Source: Myroides fluvii
GTDB taxonomy: Bacteria > Bacteroidota > Bacteroidia > Flavobacteriales > Flavobacteriaceae
DNA: 64,000 nt
Direction of reading: 5' to 3'
NCBI RefSeq assembly: GCF_009792295.1
Contig: NZ_CP039934.1
Span: forward strand, 3,430,501-3,494,500
Positions 9,328 through 18,110 of the stretch are shown in pieces. The notes under the pieces were generated by a model. That model saw nothing but the letters and a program-made list of their open reading frames with translations. It searched no databases and was not told where the DNA came from. The translations under genes and the position numbers were made by a program. Positions within the stretch are counted from its first letter, which is position 1. Every line of letters begins with the position of its first letter.

Positions 9328-9783
9328 CTATTGTCCTAAAATTTGAGCTGCGTGATCTTTTGTCTTCACCTTTTCAATAATCTCACTAATTATTCCCTCT
9401 GGATTGATAACAAAAGTCATGCGATGAATGCCATCATAAGTTCGTCCCATGAATTTTTTAGGCCCCCAAACGCCAAAAGCATTTAATACTTCTTTACTCT
9501 CATCTGCCAACAAGGGAAATGGCAACTTATTTTTATCGATAAACTTTTGTTGTCTTGCTGCAGAATCAGCACTTACTCCTAATAACTCAAAACCTTGATC
9601 TTTCAATTCCTGGTAGTTATCTCTCAAGTTACATACCTCCCAAGTACAACCCGGTGTACTGGCTTTAGGGTAAAAAAAGACCACTAATTTTTTCCCTTTA
9701 TAATCACTTAATTGATGCTTTACTCCTGCTTGATCTATACCAACAAAATTTGGCGCTTGATCACCAACTTTCAACTGTGTCAT
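9328..9783 (-). CDS. bcp: Thioredoxin-dependent thiol peroxidase (Bcp/PrxQ-type peroxiredoxin)
   Basis: A 151-aa protein from the ATG at 9783; the frame extends further but 'MTQLKVGDQAPNF' is the normal family N-terminus. It reduces hydroperoxides in the cytoplasm. The peroxidatic cysteine C46 sits in 'STPGCT' and the resolving cysteine C51 follows five residues later (C-T-W-E-V-C), the atypical 2-Cys PrxQ arrangement. 'GRTYDGIHRMTFVINPEG' is also typical of Bcp. Transcribed alone; it lies 28 bp downstream of the DUF2157 gene's start region. Confidence 0.94.
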   Translation of the reverse strand: MTQLKVGDQAPNFVGIDQAGVKHQLSDYKGKKLVVFFYPKASTPGCTWEVCNLRDNYQELKDQGFELLGVSADSAARQQKFIDKNKLPFPLLADESKEVLNAFGVWGPKKFMGRTYDGIHRMTFVINPEGIISEIIEKVKTKDHAAQILGQ

Positions 9784-10209
9784 TTTGATTCGTTTTTTAA
9801 TGATTAGTAAAATTACTTTTTTTTTAAGTAGCAATTAAAAATTAAAGCAAATCTTCTTCATTATGCCTTATTATCTGAAATTACGCTCCGATTAAAGAGC
9901 ATAATAGCATCGTACAAACAATACAAAATACTCAAAAACAAACCTTTACAAAATACTTTCTCTAAAGATTAAAATGATTCTAAATAATATTATATTTGCG
10001 TTTTGGTTTATTTATTTATATTAAATCTAAATAAACATTCGTTTTATCTAATGAGATTGGAATTTAATACAACTACTTCATCCAAAAAGGGGATTCAGTA
10101 GATTTTAGTAAGGATTACCTGTCACTTCTTGTTCAGTATTATTTAGTAGACTGAATCAAGCATCAAAATAAAAAAAGTAAAACCAGCCTATATCTTATAT
10201 ATTTTAAAC
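9784..10209. other. Divergent promoter region between bcp and the TonB receptor gene
   Basis: About 425 bp of AT-rich sequence with no coding potential. It must carry promoters for both divergent genes. An exact TAnnTTTG octamer (TATATTTG, 9991-9998, plus strand) could serve the receptor gene with a leader of ~200 nt. Confidence 0.5.
9991..9998 (+). promoter_or_regulatory. Candidate -7 element (TATATTTG) upstream of the TonB receptor gene
   Basis: Exact match to the Bacteroidota TAnnTTTG consensus, ~212 bp before the ATG. No convincing -33 TTTG. Low certainty in AT-rich DNA. Confidence 0.3.
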
Positions 10210-12330
10210 ATGAATAACGCTTATATTTTATTACTTTCATTATGCGGATTGAACTTAAACGCTCAAACCGAAGCACAATTAGACAGTATCTTTCAACAGC
10301 ATACCACCAACTTGGGTGAGGTAATTATCCGCATGGATAAGCCCGTATTTCAACAAAAAGCGGATAAAATGGTTTTCAATGTTGAAAGCAGTACACTATC
10401 AGAAGGAAGTACGGTATTGGAAGTATTAGGTCGTGCACCCGGTGTTGTTGTTTCACAGGATGGGGAACTATCTTTGAGAGGAAAAAAAGGAGTAAGTGTG
10501 ATGATCAATGGCAAGTTGAGTTCGCTTTCTTCAAAGGAACTAGCCAATCTACTTCGATCAACGAATTCATCCGTCGTCAAGAATATTGAGATTATCGCCA
10601 ATCCCTCTGCTAAATACGATGCAGCAGGAAATGCGGGAATCATCAATATTGTATTGAAGAAAAGCGTTTTAGAAGGGCTCAACGGAACGGTCTATGTCAA
10701 CGGCGGAAGAGGAAGAAAAAACCGCGTCAATTCAGGACTGAGTTTAAACTACACCCACAATAAACTAAGTCTCTACACCGATTACAGCTATACGTTTCGA
10801 GGCGAAGAAGAGCGCAAAGCATTTGATCAAGACTTTTTTGATCCCAATCAGCCAAATACCCTAATCAAAAAAACGGCGCAAACGTATAGAACGAGCGAAC
10901 CGTTAACCTCCAATAACTTCAAGATTGGTGCGGATTACCAAGTTTCCACTAAAACAACTCTTGGCGTTCTATTTGATGCAAAAATTGGTCGCTACGAGAA
11001 TAAGTCGAAAGGAAGCAGTCAGATTTATACCCCTATTCACACGTTGTTTTCTGATATTCGCTCCAATAATTACAACGACGAACACTGGTACGATTATACG
11101 TTTAGTATGAATGGAATACACAAATTTTCAGAAGACGGTGTTCACTTTGATTTTGATGTGGAATACGAGAACTCCAAATTTAGATCACTGCAAACTCAAT
11201 TACAGGAAAACCTCCTGCCATCCTCAGAGAATTATCCCAATAGAAAAGGAAAGATTCCATCCACGCTACAAGTATGGAATGGAAAATTAGATTTCACTAT
11301 TCCTATCAATGAAAAACAAACGCTAGAAACAGGTTGGAAGTCCATTGTTAAATCCAACGACAATCCTTCCGTGTATGAATTAGAACAAAATAGTCAATGG
11401 ATTATTGACCCTGTAACGACGAATCACTACGATTACAAGGAACAGATTCACGCTCTATATGCCAACTATAAGATTGCTTTAGACCACTGGCAGATTCAAT
11501 TTGGTTTGCGCAATGAATATACGGACCGCAAGATCAATCAAAAAACGACGAAAGAGGAATACAACAAGAACTACAATAAGCTTTTCCCTAGTGCCTCGAT
11601 AAAATACGAAACAGACAATGCACACAGCTATTATGCTTCGTACAGCAAACGCATTAACAGACCGAGTCACTTTGATTTAAACCCTTTCCGCTTTTACGAC
11701 GACCCTTTTAATTATTGGCAGGGAAATGCAAACCTAAAACCAGAAACTACCCATGCTACCGAGGTTGGTTATATTTGGAGTAAATACCTGATTGCGACGG
11801 TTTATTTTAGCCAGACCCATGATGTAATGACCCAAGTTTACAAGTATGAACAAGACCATACAATTCTCGTTAAAACACAAGAGAACTTAAGCAAATCGTA
11901 CCATTATGGAACTACCCTTACTGCCACAACAAATCCAACGGATTTTTGGACGATGAGTACGATGTTTAATCTTTTCAACAACAAGTACAAGGGTACATAT
12001 GAAGGAACAACCATTGACAGTGAACAATTGGCTTTCACCCTAAATGCACAAAATAGCTTTACCCTATTTAAAGGAATAAAAGCCGAAGTGAATGCGCAAT
12101 ACTTTTCCAAATCAAATATCGGCTTATACAAAAGAGATTCTTATTTTGATCTATCCATCGGTGCCTCTACTCCAGTATTAAAAGAAAAAGGAAGTATCAA
12201 ATTGGCACTTACTGATGTATTAAAAACCAATAACTATACCATTCAAGGAGATAATTTCAATTCAAAAGTAAAACAAGAGTACAATCTAGACAGTCGTATT
12301 TTCACTTTATCCTTCAATTATAAATTTTAA
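10210..12330 (+). CDS. TonB-dependent outer-membrane receptor (OMP_b-brl_3 type)
   Basis: The 706-aa protein has a signal peptide (residues 1-~18, ending N-A-Q), a plug domain (~30-150; 'VLEVLGRAPGVVVSQDGELSLRGKKG' and 'VKNIEIIANPSAKYDAAGNAGIINIVLKK' are hallmark plug segments), and a ~22-strand barrel ending in the aromatic 'FTLSFNYKF'. This is the subfamily with an OMP_b-brl_3 barrel. Unlike many relatives it lacks the N-terminal carboxypeptidase-regulatory-like beta-sandwich, since the plug begins almost directly after the signal. Substrate unknown, with no neighbouring SusD or siderophore genes; iron or peptide uptake is possible. Confidence 0.9.
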   Translation: MNNAYILLLSLCGLNLNAQTEAQLDSIFQQHTTNLGEVIIRMDKPVFQQKADKMVFNVESSTLSEGSTVLEVLGRAPGVVVSQDGELSLRGKKGVSVMINGKLSSLSSKELANLLRSTNSSVVKNIEIIANPSAKYDAAGNAGIINIVLKKSVLEGLNGTVYVNGGRGRKNRVNSGLSLNYTHNKLSLYTDYSYTFRGEEERKAFDQDFFDPNQPNTLIKKTAQTYRTSEPLTSNNFKIGADYQVSTKTTLGVLFDAKIGRYENKSKGSSQIYTPIHTLFSDIRSNNYNDEHWYDYTFSMNGIHKFSEDGVHFDFDVEYENSKFRSLQTQLQENLLPSSENYPNRKGKIPSTLQVWNGKLDFTIPINEKQTLETGWKSIVKSNDNPSVYELEQNSQWIIDPVTTNHYDYKEQIHALYANYKIALDHWQIQFGLRNEYTDRKINQKTTKEEYNKNYNKLFPSASIKYETDNAHSYYASYSKRINRPSHFDLNPFRFYDDPFNYWQGNANLKPETTHATEVGYIWSKYLIATVYFSQTHDVMTQVYKYEQDHTILVKTQENLSKSYHYGTTLTATTNPTDFWTMSTMFNLFNNKYKGTYEGTTIDSEQLAFTLNAQNSFTLFKGIKAEVNAQYFSKSNIGLYKRDSYFDLSIGASTPVLKEKGSIKLALTDVLKTNNYTIQGDNFNSKVKQEYNLDSRIFTLSFNYKF

Positions 12331-12347
12331 GTCATCTTTTATTTCAG

Positions 12348-12391
12348 CACACCTTTGCCTCTCGACTGTGAAAGCGAGGGTGTGTTTTTTA
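12348..12391 (+). terminator. Terminator of the TonB receptor gene
   Basis: CACACC/GGTGTG and CTCG/CGAG arms form a stem with an internal bulge, followed directly by a T6 run. Confidence 0.55.
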
Positions 12392-12431
12392 CTATTTGAT
12401 TCAAACACGAGATTGGAAAAGGGGTGAAATG

Positions 12432-12463
12432 AAAAAGCCAACTCAGTGAGTCGGCTTTTTTTT
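12432..12463 (+). terminator. Second hairpin with U-run downstream of the TonB receptor gene
   Basis: AAAAGCCAACTCA and TGAGTCGGCTTTT pair with one mismatch and are followed by more T residues. It could also act on minus-strand transcription because an A-run precedes it. Confidence 0.75.
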
Positions 12464-12742
12464 ACCATAAAATCAAGACGTGGCTACTTGTCTAATTTGA
12501 TTTCCAACTGATGTTGTTCTTTATTTTTAAGATCCCTTCAAAACTCTTCTTTATAAGAAACCGTCTACTTGAAGTGGGGAACTTTCGTTTTATTTTGGCA
12601 TGCAAAGTAGTTCAAATAATTTAAATGACAAAACCAGAAGCCGCTTTGACTAAATTATTCAAACAAACATAGCAGAATCAGCAGATAGCCTTCACTTTAA
12701 TACATTATATTCAAAAGTACATCATAAAGTGTAATAATTTCA
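12464..12742. other. Intergenic region, no gene seen
   Basis: About 280 bp between the receptor's terminators and a convergent gene. No coding frame, RNA or repeat was recognised. Confidence 0.5.
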
Positions 12743-13399
12743 CTACTTCACTAGTAGGTAATCCTCTAAAAACTTGATGAATACGTGATACTCTGACCCA
12801 TGCTTCTTGAGTAGGCGCTCCCAAATAAGTTGTTCTATTACTATTTTAGTTTTATAACTATCCGTATAAATTCGATGTCCTTCCTTGTTTTTAATTAGGG
12901 TTGCCGTCTGTTGATTACCGAGATACTCCAAATCTCCCGCACTTGTCGTCTGTATATTCCAACGCTTTTTATCCCACTCTTTACTAACTTGAAAATTACC
13001 AAAGCCATTCTCTTTTAGGACTAGTTTCTTTCCTTGGTTATCCTCAATTGTTATGGTACCAAATAGATCAACCGCATACGTAGCTTCATAGTTGTTAATT
13101 TGCATGTAGTCGAAAATTAAGTCTTGAAAAAACATGGATTTCATGTCTACCTCATTGTAGTTCAGCCCCATTTTCTTTTCCAGGTAGGCTTTATTAAATT
13201 TGAGGGTGTTCTGATTTGAATCAGTAAAGGTCAAATCATCAAAGATATTTTTCTTCAGCTTTGCATTATAATGATCGGATTTATACACTAAATCATCAAA
13301 AATATCTTGTTGAATGCGTTGTCCATAAGTTGCGAGAGAAAAGAGCAAGACCATAGATCCCACGATCCATGTAGCCCAAACGCGATGTATTTGTTTCAT
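12743..13399 (-). CDS. Secreted protein of unknown function
   Basis: The 218-aa protein has a clear signal peptide (hydrophobic residues 10-25, ending T-Y-G-Q). The mature part repeats the phrase 'I-F-D-D-L' (positions ~33 and ~51), each followed by a short strand, and is rich in K, N and Y; no known domain is recognised. It lies just downstream of mazG in the same direction with an 18-bp gap, so it is probably cotranscribed. Predicted to act in the periplasm or outside the cell. Confidence 0.75.
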   Translation of the reverse strand: MKQIHRVWATWIVGSMVLLFSLATYGQRIQQDIFDDLVYKSDHYNAKLKKNIFDDLTFTDSNQNTLKFNKAYLEKKMGLNYNEVDMKSMFFQDLIFDYMQINNYEATYAVDLFGTITIEDNQGKKLVLKENGFGNFQVSKEWDKKRWNIQTTSAGDLEYLGNQQTATLIKNKEGHRIYTDSYKTKIVIEQLIWERLLKKHGSEYHVFIKFLEDYLLVK

Positions 13400-13417
13400 G
13401 TTGTCCTTAATTTCAGT

Positions 13418-14194
13418 TTATTCCTTTTTTTTTGCTTTCTCCCAATACACATCCATTTCTTCTAAATTCATTTGAGGCAAGGCCTTACCTTCTTCTTGTA
13501 TTAGTTTTTCCATCATTTGAAAACGCGTCATGAACTTGTGATTGGTTTGACTTAAGGCGTGTTCAGGATCAATTCCCACAAAACGGGCATAATTAACTAA
13601 AGAGAATAAAATATCGCCAAATTCCTTTTCCATCAGCTCTTTATTTCCAGCTATTTCTTCCGCTTTAAACTCTTCAATTTCTTCTACTACTTTAGCCCAA
13701 ACCTCTGTTTTATCGCTCCAATCAAAACCAATACCACTTGCTTTTTCTTGCATGCGCAGGGCTTTAATAATAGCTGGCAGACTCGTAGGCACTCCTTCTA
13801 AAACAGATGTGCGCCCAGCTTTTAGCTTGAGTTGTTCCCAGTTTTGTAGGACTTCTTGTTCATTGGCTACTTGAGTATCTCCATAAATATGAGGATGCCT
13901 GTAAACGAGCTTATCACAAATACCATCTGCGATGGTCTTAACATCAAACAATCCTTTTTCACTACCGATCTTGGCATAAAAGACAATATGCAGGAGCAAA
14001 TCACCTAATTCCCCTTGCATTTCTTTGGAATCACCAACTGAAATACTATCCGCTAATTCATAGACTTCTTCAATGGTCAACGAGCGCAACGACTCAAAAG
14101 TTTGCTTCTTGTCCCACGGACATTGTACTCTCAACTCATCCATAAGGGTCAATAAACGCCCAACAGCTTCTAATTTTTCTTGTTGTGTATGCAT
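13418..14194 (-). CDS. mazG: Nucleoside triphosphate pyrophosphohydrolase MazG
   Basis: A house-cleaning NTP pyrophosphohydrolase with two MazG helical repeats. The N-terminal signature 'LRVQCPWDKKQTFESLR' is followed by 'TIEEVYELADSI', whose acidic residues bind magnesium; the second domain has 'VEEIEEFKAEE' and 'EFGDILFSLVNYARF'. The ATG at 14194 ('MHTQQEKLEAV') matches the usual family N-terminus; an in-frame ATG at 14215 would add seven residues. About 258 aa, normal for the two-domain form. Confidence 0.94.
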   Translation of the reverse strand: MHTQQEKLEAVGRLLTLMDELRVQCPWDKKQTFESLRSLTIEEVYELADSISVGDSKEMQGELGDLLLHIVFYAKIGSEKGLFDVKTIADGICDKLVYRHPHIYGDTQVANEQEVLQNWEQLKLKAGRTSVLEGVPTSLPAIIKALRMQEKASGIGFDWSDKTEVWAKVVEEIEEFKAEEIAGNKELMEKEFGDILFSLVNYARFVGIDPEHALSQTNHKFMTRFQMMEKLIQEEGKALPQMNLEEMDVYWEKAKKKE

Positions 14195-14224
14195 AGCAAG
14201 TTCTATTAATTCCATGTAAAAATA

Positions 14225-14253
14225 AAAAAGCCCGTTGTATAACGAGCTTTTTA
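14225..14253 (-). terminator. Terminator after the DUF5606 gene
   Basis: Arms AAAAGCCCGTT and AACGAGCTTTT flank a GTAT loop with one mismatch. It lies between the DUF5606 gene and mazG; an A-run on the left gives a U-run for the minus strand. Confidence 0.7.
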
Positions 14254-14266
14254 TCTATTTTTTTTC

Positions 14267-14680
14267 TTATTTGTTTTCTTCAACTGCTTCTTGGAAAGCT
14301 TCTTGAATTAACCCTCTTTTTTGTACGATATTATACCAGTTAATTACTTTTTTAATATCTGAATTGTAAACGCGCTCTGCATCATAGTTTGGCAATACTT
14401 CTTGGAAGTAAGCTACTAATTCTGGATCAGAAACCTTGTGAGAAATTGCTTCTCCGTTGTTTTCTTTTGTCGCTATATTTTTAAATACGTCGAAAAGTTT
14501 AATTTCTCCTTCGTGCGTGTATATTGAGATTTCAGATAATAAACTAACGTTGTTTTTTAATCCTACTGTGCTTCTTTTCCCGTCAGCTAATGATTCTGCA
14601 ATAAATCCTGTGCGTGTTTGAACAATTAACTCAAATAATCCTGGTTTACCAGAAATAGCTAATACTTTTTCTAAACTCAT
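14267..14680 (-). CDS. DUF5606 domain-containing protein
   Basis: This 137-aa small soluble protein starts 'MSLEKVLAISGKPGLFELIVQTR', the typical beginning of the Bacteroidota DUF5606 family, with the N-terminal ~50 residues forming the conserved beta domain. No catalytic residues are evident and the function is unknown. It lies between def and mazG on the same strand, 57 bp downstream of def, and has its own terminator. Confidence 0.88.
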   Translation of the reverse strand: MSLEKVLAISGKPGLFELIVQTRTGFIAESLADGKRSTVGLKNNVSLLSEISIYTHEGEIKLFDVFKNIATKENNGEAISHKVSDPELVAYFQEVLPNYDAERVYNSDIKKVINWYNIVQKRGLIQEAFQEAVEENK

Positions 14681-14737
14681 TTTCTAAAATTTTTCTTTGG
14701 TAACAAATATCTTAATTACTTCTTAATTTCCAATTTT

Positions 14738-15325
14738 TTATCTACCTTTTTTAGTGGCAAACTTCATTTTATAGTCTGTGAATACTTTACCTTCCATAAT
14801 ATTATTTAATCGCTTGGCAATTAATTTCTTCTTCAGGCTTGATAATTTATCTGTAAACAAGATTCCCTCAATGTGATCATACTCATGCTGAATAACACGT
14901 GCTGCTAATCCATTGATTGTTTCGGTGTAGCTTACAAAATGCTCATCGCAATATTCAATGGTAATTTGTTCTTTGCGAACTACCATTTCATGTACATCCG
15001 GAATACTCAAGCAACCTTCGTTAAACGACCACTCTTCGCCTTCTTCTTTTATGATTTTAGCGTTGATAAATGTTCTTTTATACGTAGTTAAAAATTCTTT
15101 TTCTTCTGGTGTATTGTCTTCAATCTCTGCAAATGGCGCACAATCAACTACGAATAGACGGATAGGCAATCCCACTTGAGGAGCTGCTAATCCTACTCCA
15201 CTAGCCGAATACATCGTATCGTACATATTAGCAATTAATTCATCTAGATTCGGGTAATCTTTTGTTATGTCTTCTCCTACTTTACGCAAAACAGGATCTC
15301 CATAACCAACAATTGATAGTATCAT
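14738..15325 (-). CDS. def: Peptide deformylase
   Basis: A 195-aa enzyme that removes the N-formyl group from nascent proteins. All three signature motifs are present: G-V-G-L-A-A-P-Q-V-G (residues 43-52), E-G-C-L-S with metal ligand C105, and H-E-Y-D-H (147-151) with two metal-binding His and the catalytic Glu. Length and motifs fit an active cytoplasmic iron deformylase. It heads a minus-strand run with the DUF5606 gene. Confidence 0.96.
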   Translation of the reverse strand: MILSIVGYGDPVLRKVGEDITKDYPNLDELIANMYDTMYSASGVGLAAPQVGLPIRLFVVDCAPFAEIEDNTPEEKEFLTTYKRTFINAKIIKEEGEEWSFNEGCLSIPDVHEMVVRKEQITIEYCDEHFVSYTETINGLAARVIQHEYDHIEGILFTDKLSSLKKKLIAKRLNNIMEGKVFTDYKMKFATKKGR

Positions 15326-15545
15326 AGTTGTTCTTTTGTAACTTTATTGATTTAAACGATTGCAAAATTAGTCAAATTTATAGTATTCTCGCAGACCACA
15401 AAACTTTTTTCGGTTTAACTTTTCACCTTTCTTGCATATCAATCTGGTTTTTCTACTCTCCTACTTGTGCAAAGTTTTAAAAAAACAAAAGTAACAAACT
15501 AAGTGCTAGTGTTTTAAATGAATTTATTGAATAAAAAAGCGTTTT

Positions 15546-16127
15546 CTATTCTTCTTTTTCTTTTAGAAAGTCTACCAATTGACTCACGGCCCTTCCTCTG
15601 TGACTCACGGCATTTTTCTCTTCTAACGTTAGTTCGGCAAATGATTTAGTCATCCCTTCTGCTTGAAATAAAGGATCGTATCCAAATCCGCCTTCTCCTT
15701 GGGCTACTTCTAAAATTTTTCCTGCAACAATACCTGTAAACAAATGTTGCTCACCGTTATAATGTAAGGCGATAACCGTCTTGAAGTTTGCTTTTCTATT
15801 GTCTTTATCTGCTAATTCACCAAGTAATTTTGCATTATTTGCTTGATCATTTTTCTCTTCTCCTGCATATCTTGCCGAATATACACCCGGCGCACCATCC
15901 AACGCATCTACCTCTAAGCCAGAATCATCAGCGAAACAGTTGAATCCATAGTGTCTTTTGATGTAATCTGCTTTTAATAAGGCATTCCCTTCTATAGTAG
16001 CTGCGGTTTCGGGGATGTCTACCATACAACCTATATCCTCTAAACTCAATATTTCAATTGAATCGGGTAATTGGTTTTTAATTTCTTGGATCTTATTCTT
16101 GTTGTTTGAGGCAAATATAAGTTTCAT
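15546..16127 (-). CDS. rdgB: XTP/dITP pyrophosphatase (RdgB/HAM1 family)
   Basis: A 193-aa protein from the ATG at 16127, whose N-terminus 'MKLIFASNNKNKIQEI' contains the family's substrate-binding S-N-N-x-x-K motif. The longer open frame to 16250 adds 41 unlikely hydrophobic residues. 'CFADDSGLEVDALDGAPGVYSARYAG' and 'GEGGFGYDPLF' are the conserved metal and base-recognition segments, and the C-terminus has 'SHRGRAVSQL'. It hydrolyses non-canonical purine triphosphates to keep them out of DNA. Confidence 0.95.
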   Translation of the reverse strand: MKLIFASNNKNKIQEIKNQLPDSIEILSLEDIGCMVDIPETAATIEGNALLKADYIKRHYGFNCFADDSGLEVDALDGAPGVYSARYAGEEKNDQANNAKLLGELADKDNRKANFKTVIALHYNGEQHLFTGIVAGKILEVAQGEGGFGYDPLFQAEGMTKSFAELTLEEKNAVSHRGRAVSQLVDFLKEKEE

Positions 16128-16212
16128 TGGGTTTGTTTTTGTAAGGTCAAAAATACAAAATAGTTGTGAATGATGGAAAAACGAAATGAGTAATGAAAAA
16201 AGAACATAAAAA

Positions 16213-16241
16213 AAGAACAAACTCATTACAAGTTTGTTCTT
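16213..16241 (-). terminator. Orphan terminator hairpin upstream of rdgB
   Basis: Perfect 11-bp arms AAGAACAAACT and AGTTTGTTCTT with an A-run at the left, i.e. a U-run for minus-strand transcription. No minus-strand gene ends here, so it may mark a lost gene or shield rdgB from read-through across the repeat region to its right. Confidence 0.6.
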
Positions 16242-16489
16242 CTCATTCACCTTATCAATTACTAACCTAGTAAAAGAAAATACAAGCTATCGCGTAAGTG
16301 ATCCTAATAAAATTTTAACTCAACCATTTTATATCAAAAAAAGAATCACAAACAGTTAAATAGCTGTACCTCATTTCCTTCACAAGTTTTAACCTACTAC
16401 AATAGTACTTCTAATTCGGGTTTTGTTTCAAAAAAACATACCGAAACGGAAAAATATAAACACTCAAACGTGGATATAGGGAGCTCAAT

Positions 16490-16645
16490 TGTTTGTTGTT
16501 TGTTGTTTGTTGTTTGGTGTTTGTTGTTTGTTGTTTGTTGTTTGGTGTTTGGTGTTTGGTGTTTGGTGTTTGGTGTTTGGTGTTTGGTGTTTGGTGTTTG
16601 GTGTTTGGTGTTTGGTGTTTGTTGTTTGGTGATTGTTGTTTGGTG
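16490..16645. repeat. 7-bp tandem repeat array (TGTTTGK, about 22 copies)
   Basis: About 155 bp of head-to-tail heptamers TGTTTGT or TGTTTGG. Read on the minus strand it yields an N-T-K-H-Q-T-P peptide repeat in one frame, but nothing suggests translation. The array differs from a CRISPR in having no spacers. Such arrays are prone to slippage; related shorter arrays are at 2142, 44075 and 53405. Confidence 0.9.
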
Positions 16646-16716
16646 AGAGGATGAGAGGATGAGATGATGAGATGTTGAAATTTTCGTTTAAAGACAGTCT
16701 TGTCTTTTCTAGTAAT

Positions 16717-16806
16717 CAATCGATAACTCATAACTCATAACCGATAACTCATAACCGATAACTCATAACCGATAACTCATAACTCATAACCGATAACTCA
16801 TAACCT
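16717..16806. repeat. Tandem array of the 14-mer CGATAACTCATAAC
   Basis: About six imperfect copies of CGATAACTCATAAC, some with an extra TCATAAC half-unit. Similar phrases recur at 16908-16936 and 53857-53912, always in gene-free DNA next to a terminator. Confidence 0.85.
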
Positions 16807-16814
16807 TTAGATTT

Positions 16815-16936
16815 GCTTTTTCGTTTTTTCGCCAGTTGCTTTTTCGGCAGATTATCGATGAAAGAATATATATCCTTAAATCAGAAAATTAACCGATAAC
16901 TGTAATCTGATCTCTGATAACTCATAACCGATAACC
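16815..16936. repeat. Copy of a dispersed intergenic repeat (relative at 53554)
   Basis: A 32-base block at 16815-16846 is identical to 53554-53585, and the following sequence (A-rich, 'TTAAATCAGAAA', 'TTAACCGATAA') is recognisably related for another ~55 bp. The rest of 16246-16489 shows no gene. Confidence 0.8.
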
Positions 16937-16946
16937 TGATCCCCAT

Positions 16947-16978
16947 AAAAAAAGGAGCGAAAATTCGCTCCTTTTTTT
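16947..16978 (-). terminator. Terminator of the FAH-family gene
   Basis: Perfect arms AAAAAAGGAGCGAA and TTCGCTCCTTTTTT; the hairpin abuts the stop codon of the minus-strand gene at 16980. Confidence 0.9.
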
Positions 16979-16979
16979 A

Positions 16980-17966
16980 CTATTTTTTGTATTCTTTCAC
17001 CACTTGGTTAATTCTACCAAAGATGCTTTTTCCTTCTTTATCCATCATTTCAATTTCGATTCGGTCTCCGAATTGCATGAATGGGGTTACTGGTTTGCCC
17101 TCCTTAATGGTTTCTAAGCATCTAACTTCTGCTAAACAGCTTGATCCTGATGGGCTTCCTTGGTTAGCAACCGTTCCAGATCCGATTACTGTTCCAGCCA
17201 TTAACGAACGCGTTTTTGCCGCATGAGCAACCAACTGTCCAAAATTGAAGGTCATATCTACTCCTGCATTTGGCGATCCGACTAAAGTTCCGTTCAATGT
17301 TGAGTGTAACGGCAAATGCAATTTCCCGTCCTTCCAATCATCTCCTAATTCATCAAGGGTTACCATGACAGGTGCGAAAGTGGTCCATGGTTTTGATTGA
17401 TAAAATCCAAACTGTTTTCCTAATTCTGCTGGAATTAAATTTCTCAATGATACGTCATTTAAGATCGTTACCATTTTGATGTGCTTTAACGCCGTTTGTG
17501 CATCTACTCCTGGAGGTACATCATCTGTAATAACAGCTACTTCCGATTCGAAGTCGATTCCCCATTCTTCTTTTTCGATTAAGATATCATCTGTTGCTCC
17601 GATAAAAGCATCTGAAGCTCCCATGTACATTAAAGGATCGGTCCAGAATGATGCTGGCAATTCTGCATTTCTCGCTTTACGCACTAATTCAACATGTGTT
17701 ACATAAGCACTTCCGTCTGCCCAGTGATACGCGCGTGGAATTGGCGCCATTACTTTTGCGGTTGTGAAATCGATGGTATTAGATAGTTTTCCTGCGTTTA
17801 AGTTGTCATACACTTCTTTTAAAAGTGTTTCTTTTGTTGCCCATTGATCTAATGCTGCTTGCATGGTAGTTGCAATTTCACTTACTACAACTGCTTTTGT
17901 CAAATCTTTTGAAACAACGACTAATTGACCATCTCTTGTGCCATTGTTGATACTAGCTAATTTCAT
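16980..17966 (-). CDS. Fumarylacetoacetate hydrolase family protein
   Basis: A 328-aa protein with the FAH catalytic fold in its C-terminal two thirds. 'EEWGIDFESEVAVITDDVP' holds the metal-binding glutamates (E-x-E pattern), and the family also conserves the lysine-containing 'QSKPWTTFAP' and 'GSGTVANQGSPSGSSCLAE' segments seen here. FAH enzymes cleave C-C bonds in acylpyruvates; fumarylacetoacetase in tyrosine breakdown is one possibility, but no other tyrosine-catabolic genes are nearby. Predicted cytoplasmic. Confidence 0.9.
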   Translation of the reverse strand: MKLASINNGTRDGQLVVVSKDLTKAVVVSEIATTMQAALDQWATKETLLKEVYDNLNAGKLSNTIDFTTAKVMAPIPRAYHWADGSAYVTHVELVRKARNAELPASFWTDPLMYMGASDAFIGATDDILIEKEEWGIDFESEVAVITDDVPPGVDAQTALKHIKMVTILNDVSLRNLIPAELGKQFGFYQSKPWTTFAPVMVTLDELGDDWKDGKLHLPLHSTLNGTLVGSPNAGVDMTFNFGQLVAHAAKTRSLMAGTVIGSGTVANQGSPSGSSCLAEVRCLETIKEGKPVTPFMQFGDRIEIEMMDKEGKSIFGRINQVVKEYKK

Positions 17967-18110
17967 GAATTTATGTTTTAGTTTTTATTGTTGGTTTACT
18001 TCTTTTTCTCCTTCCTATAAAAGAGAGGAAAAGGAAAAGCCGAAGGTATAAAAAAAATAGAGAATACTATAATTTCCTTTCCCTCGCAGTTGTTTTGCTC
18101 ACGCTCCTAT

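Noticed and set aside
16490..16645. Possible CRISPR array
   Set aside because: Units are contiguous 7-mers without spacers, and no cas genes are present in the window.
16411..16731. 106-codon minus-strand frame with an N-T-K-H-Q-T-P peptide repeat
   Set aside because: It is the translation of the 7-bp TGTTTGK DNA array; no start context, no family, and the array continues irrespective of frame.
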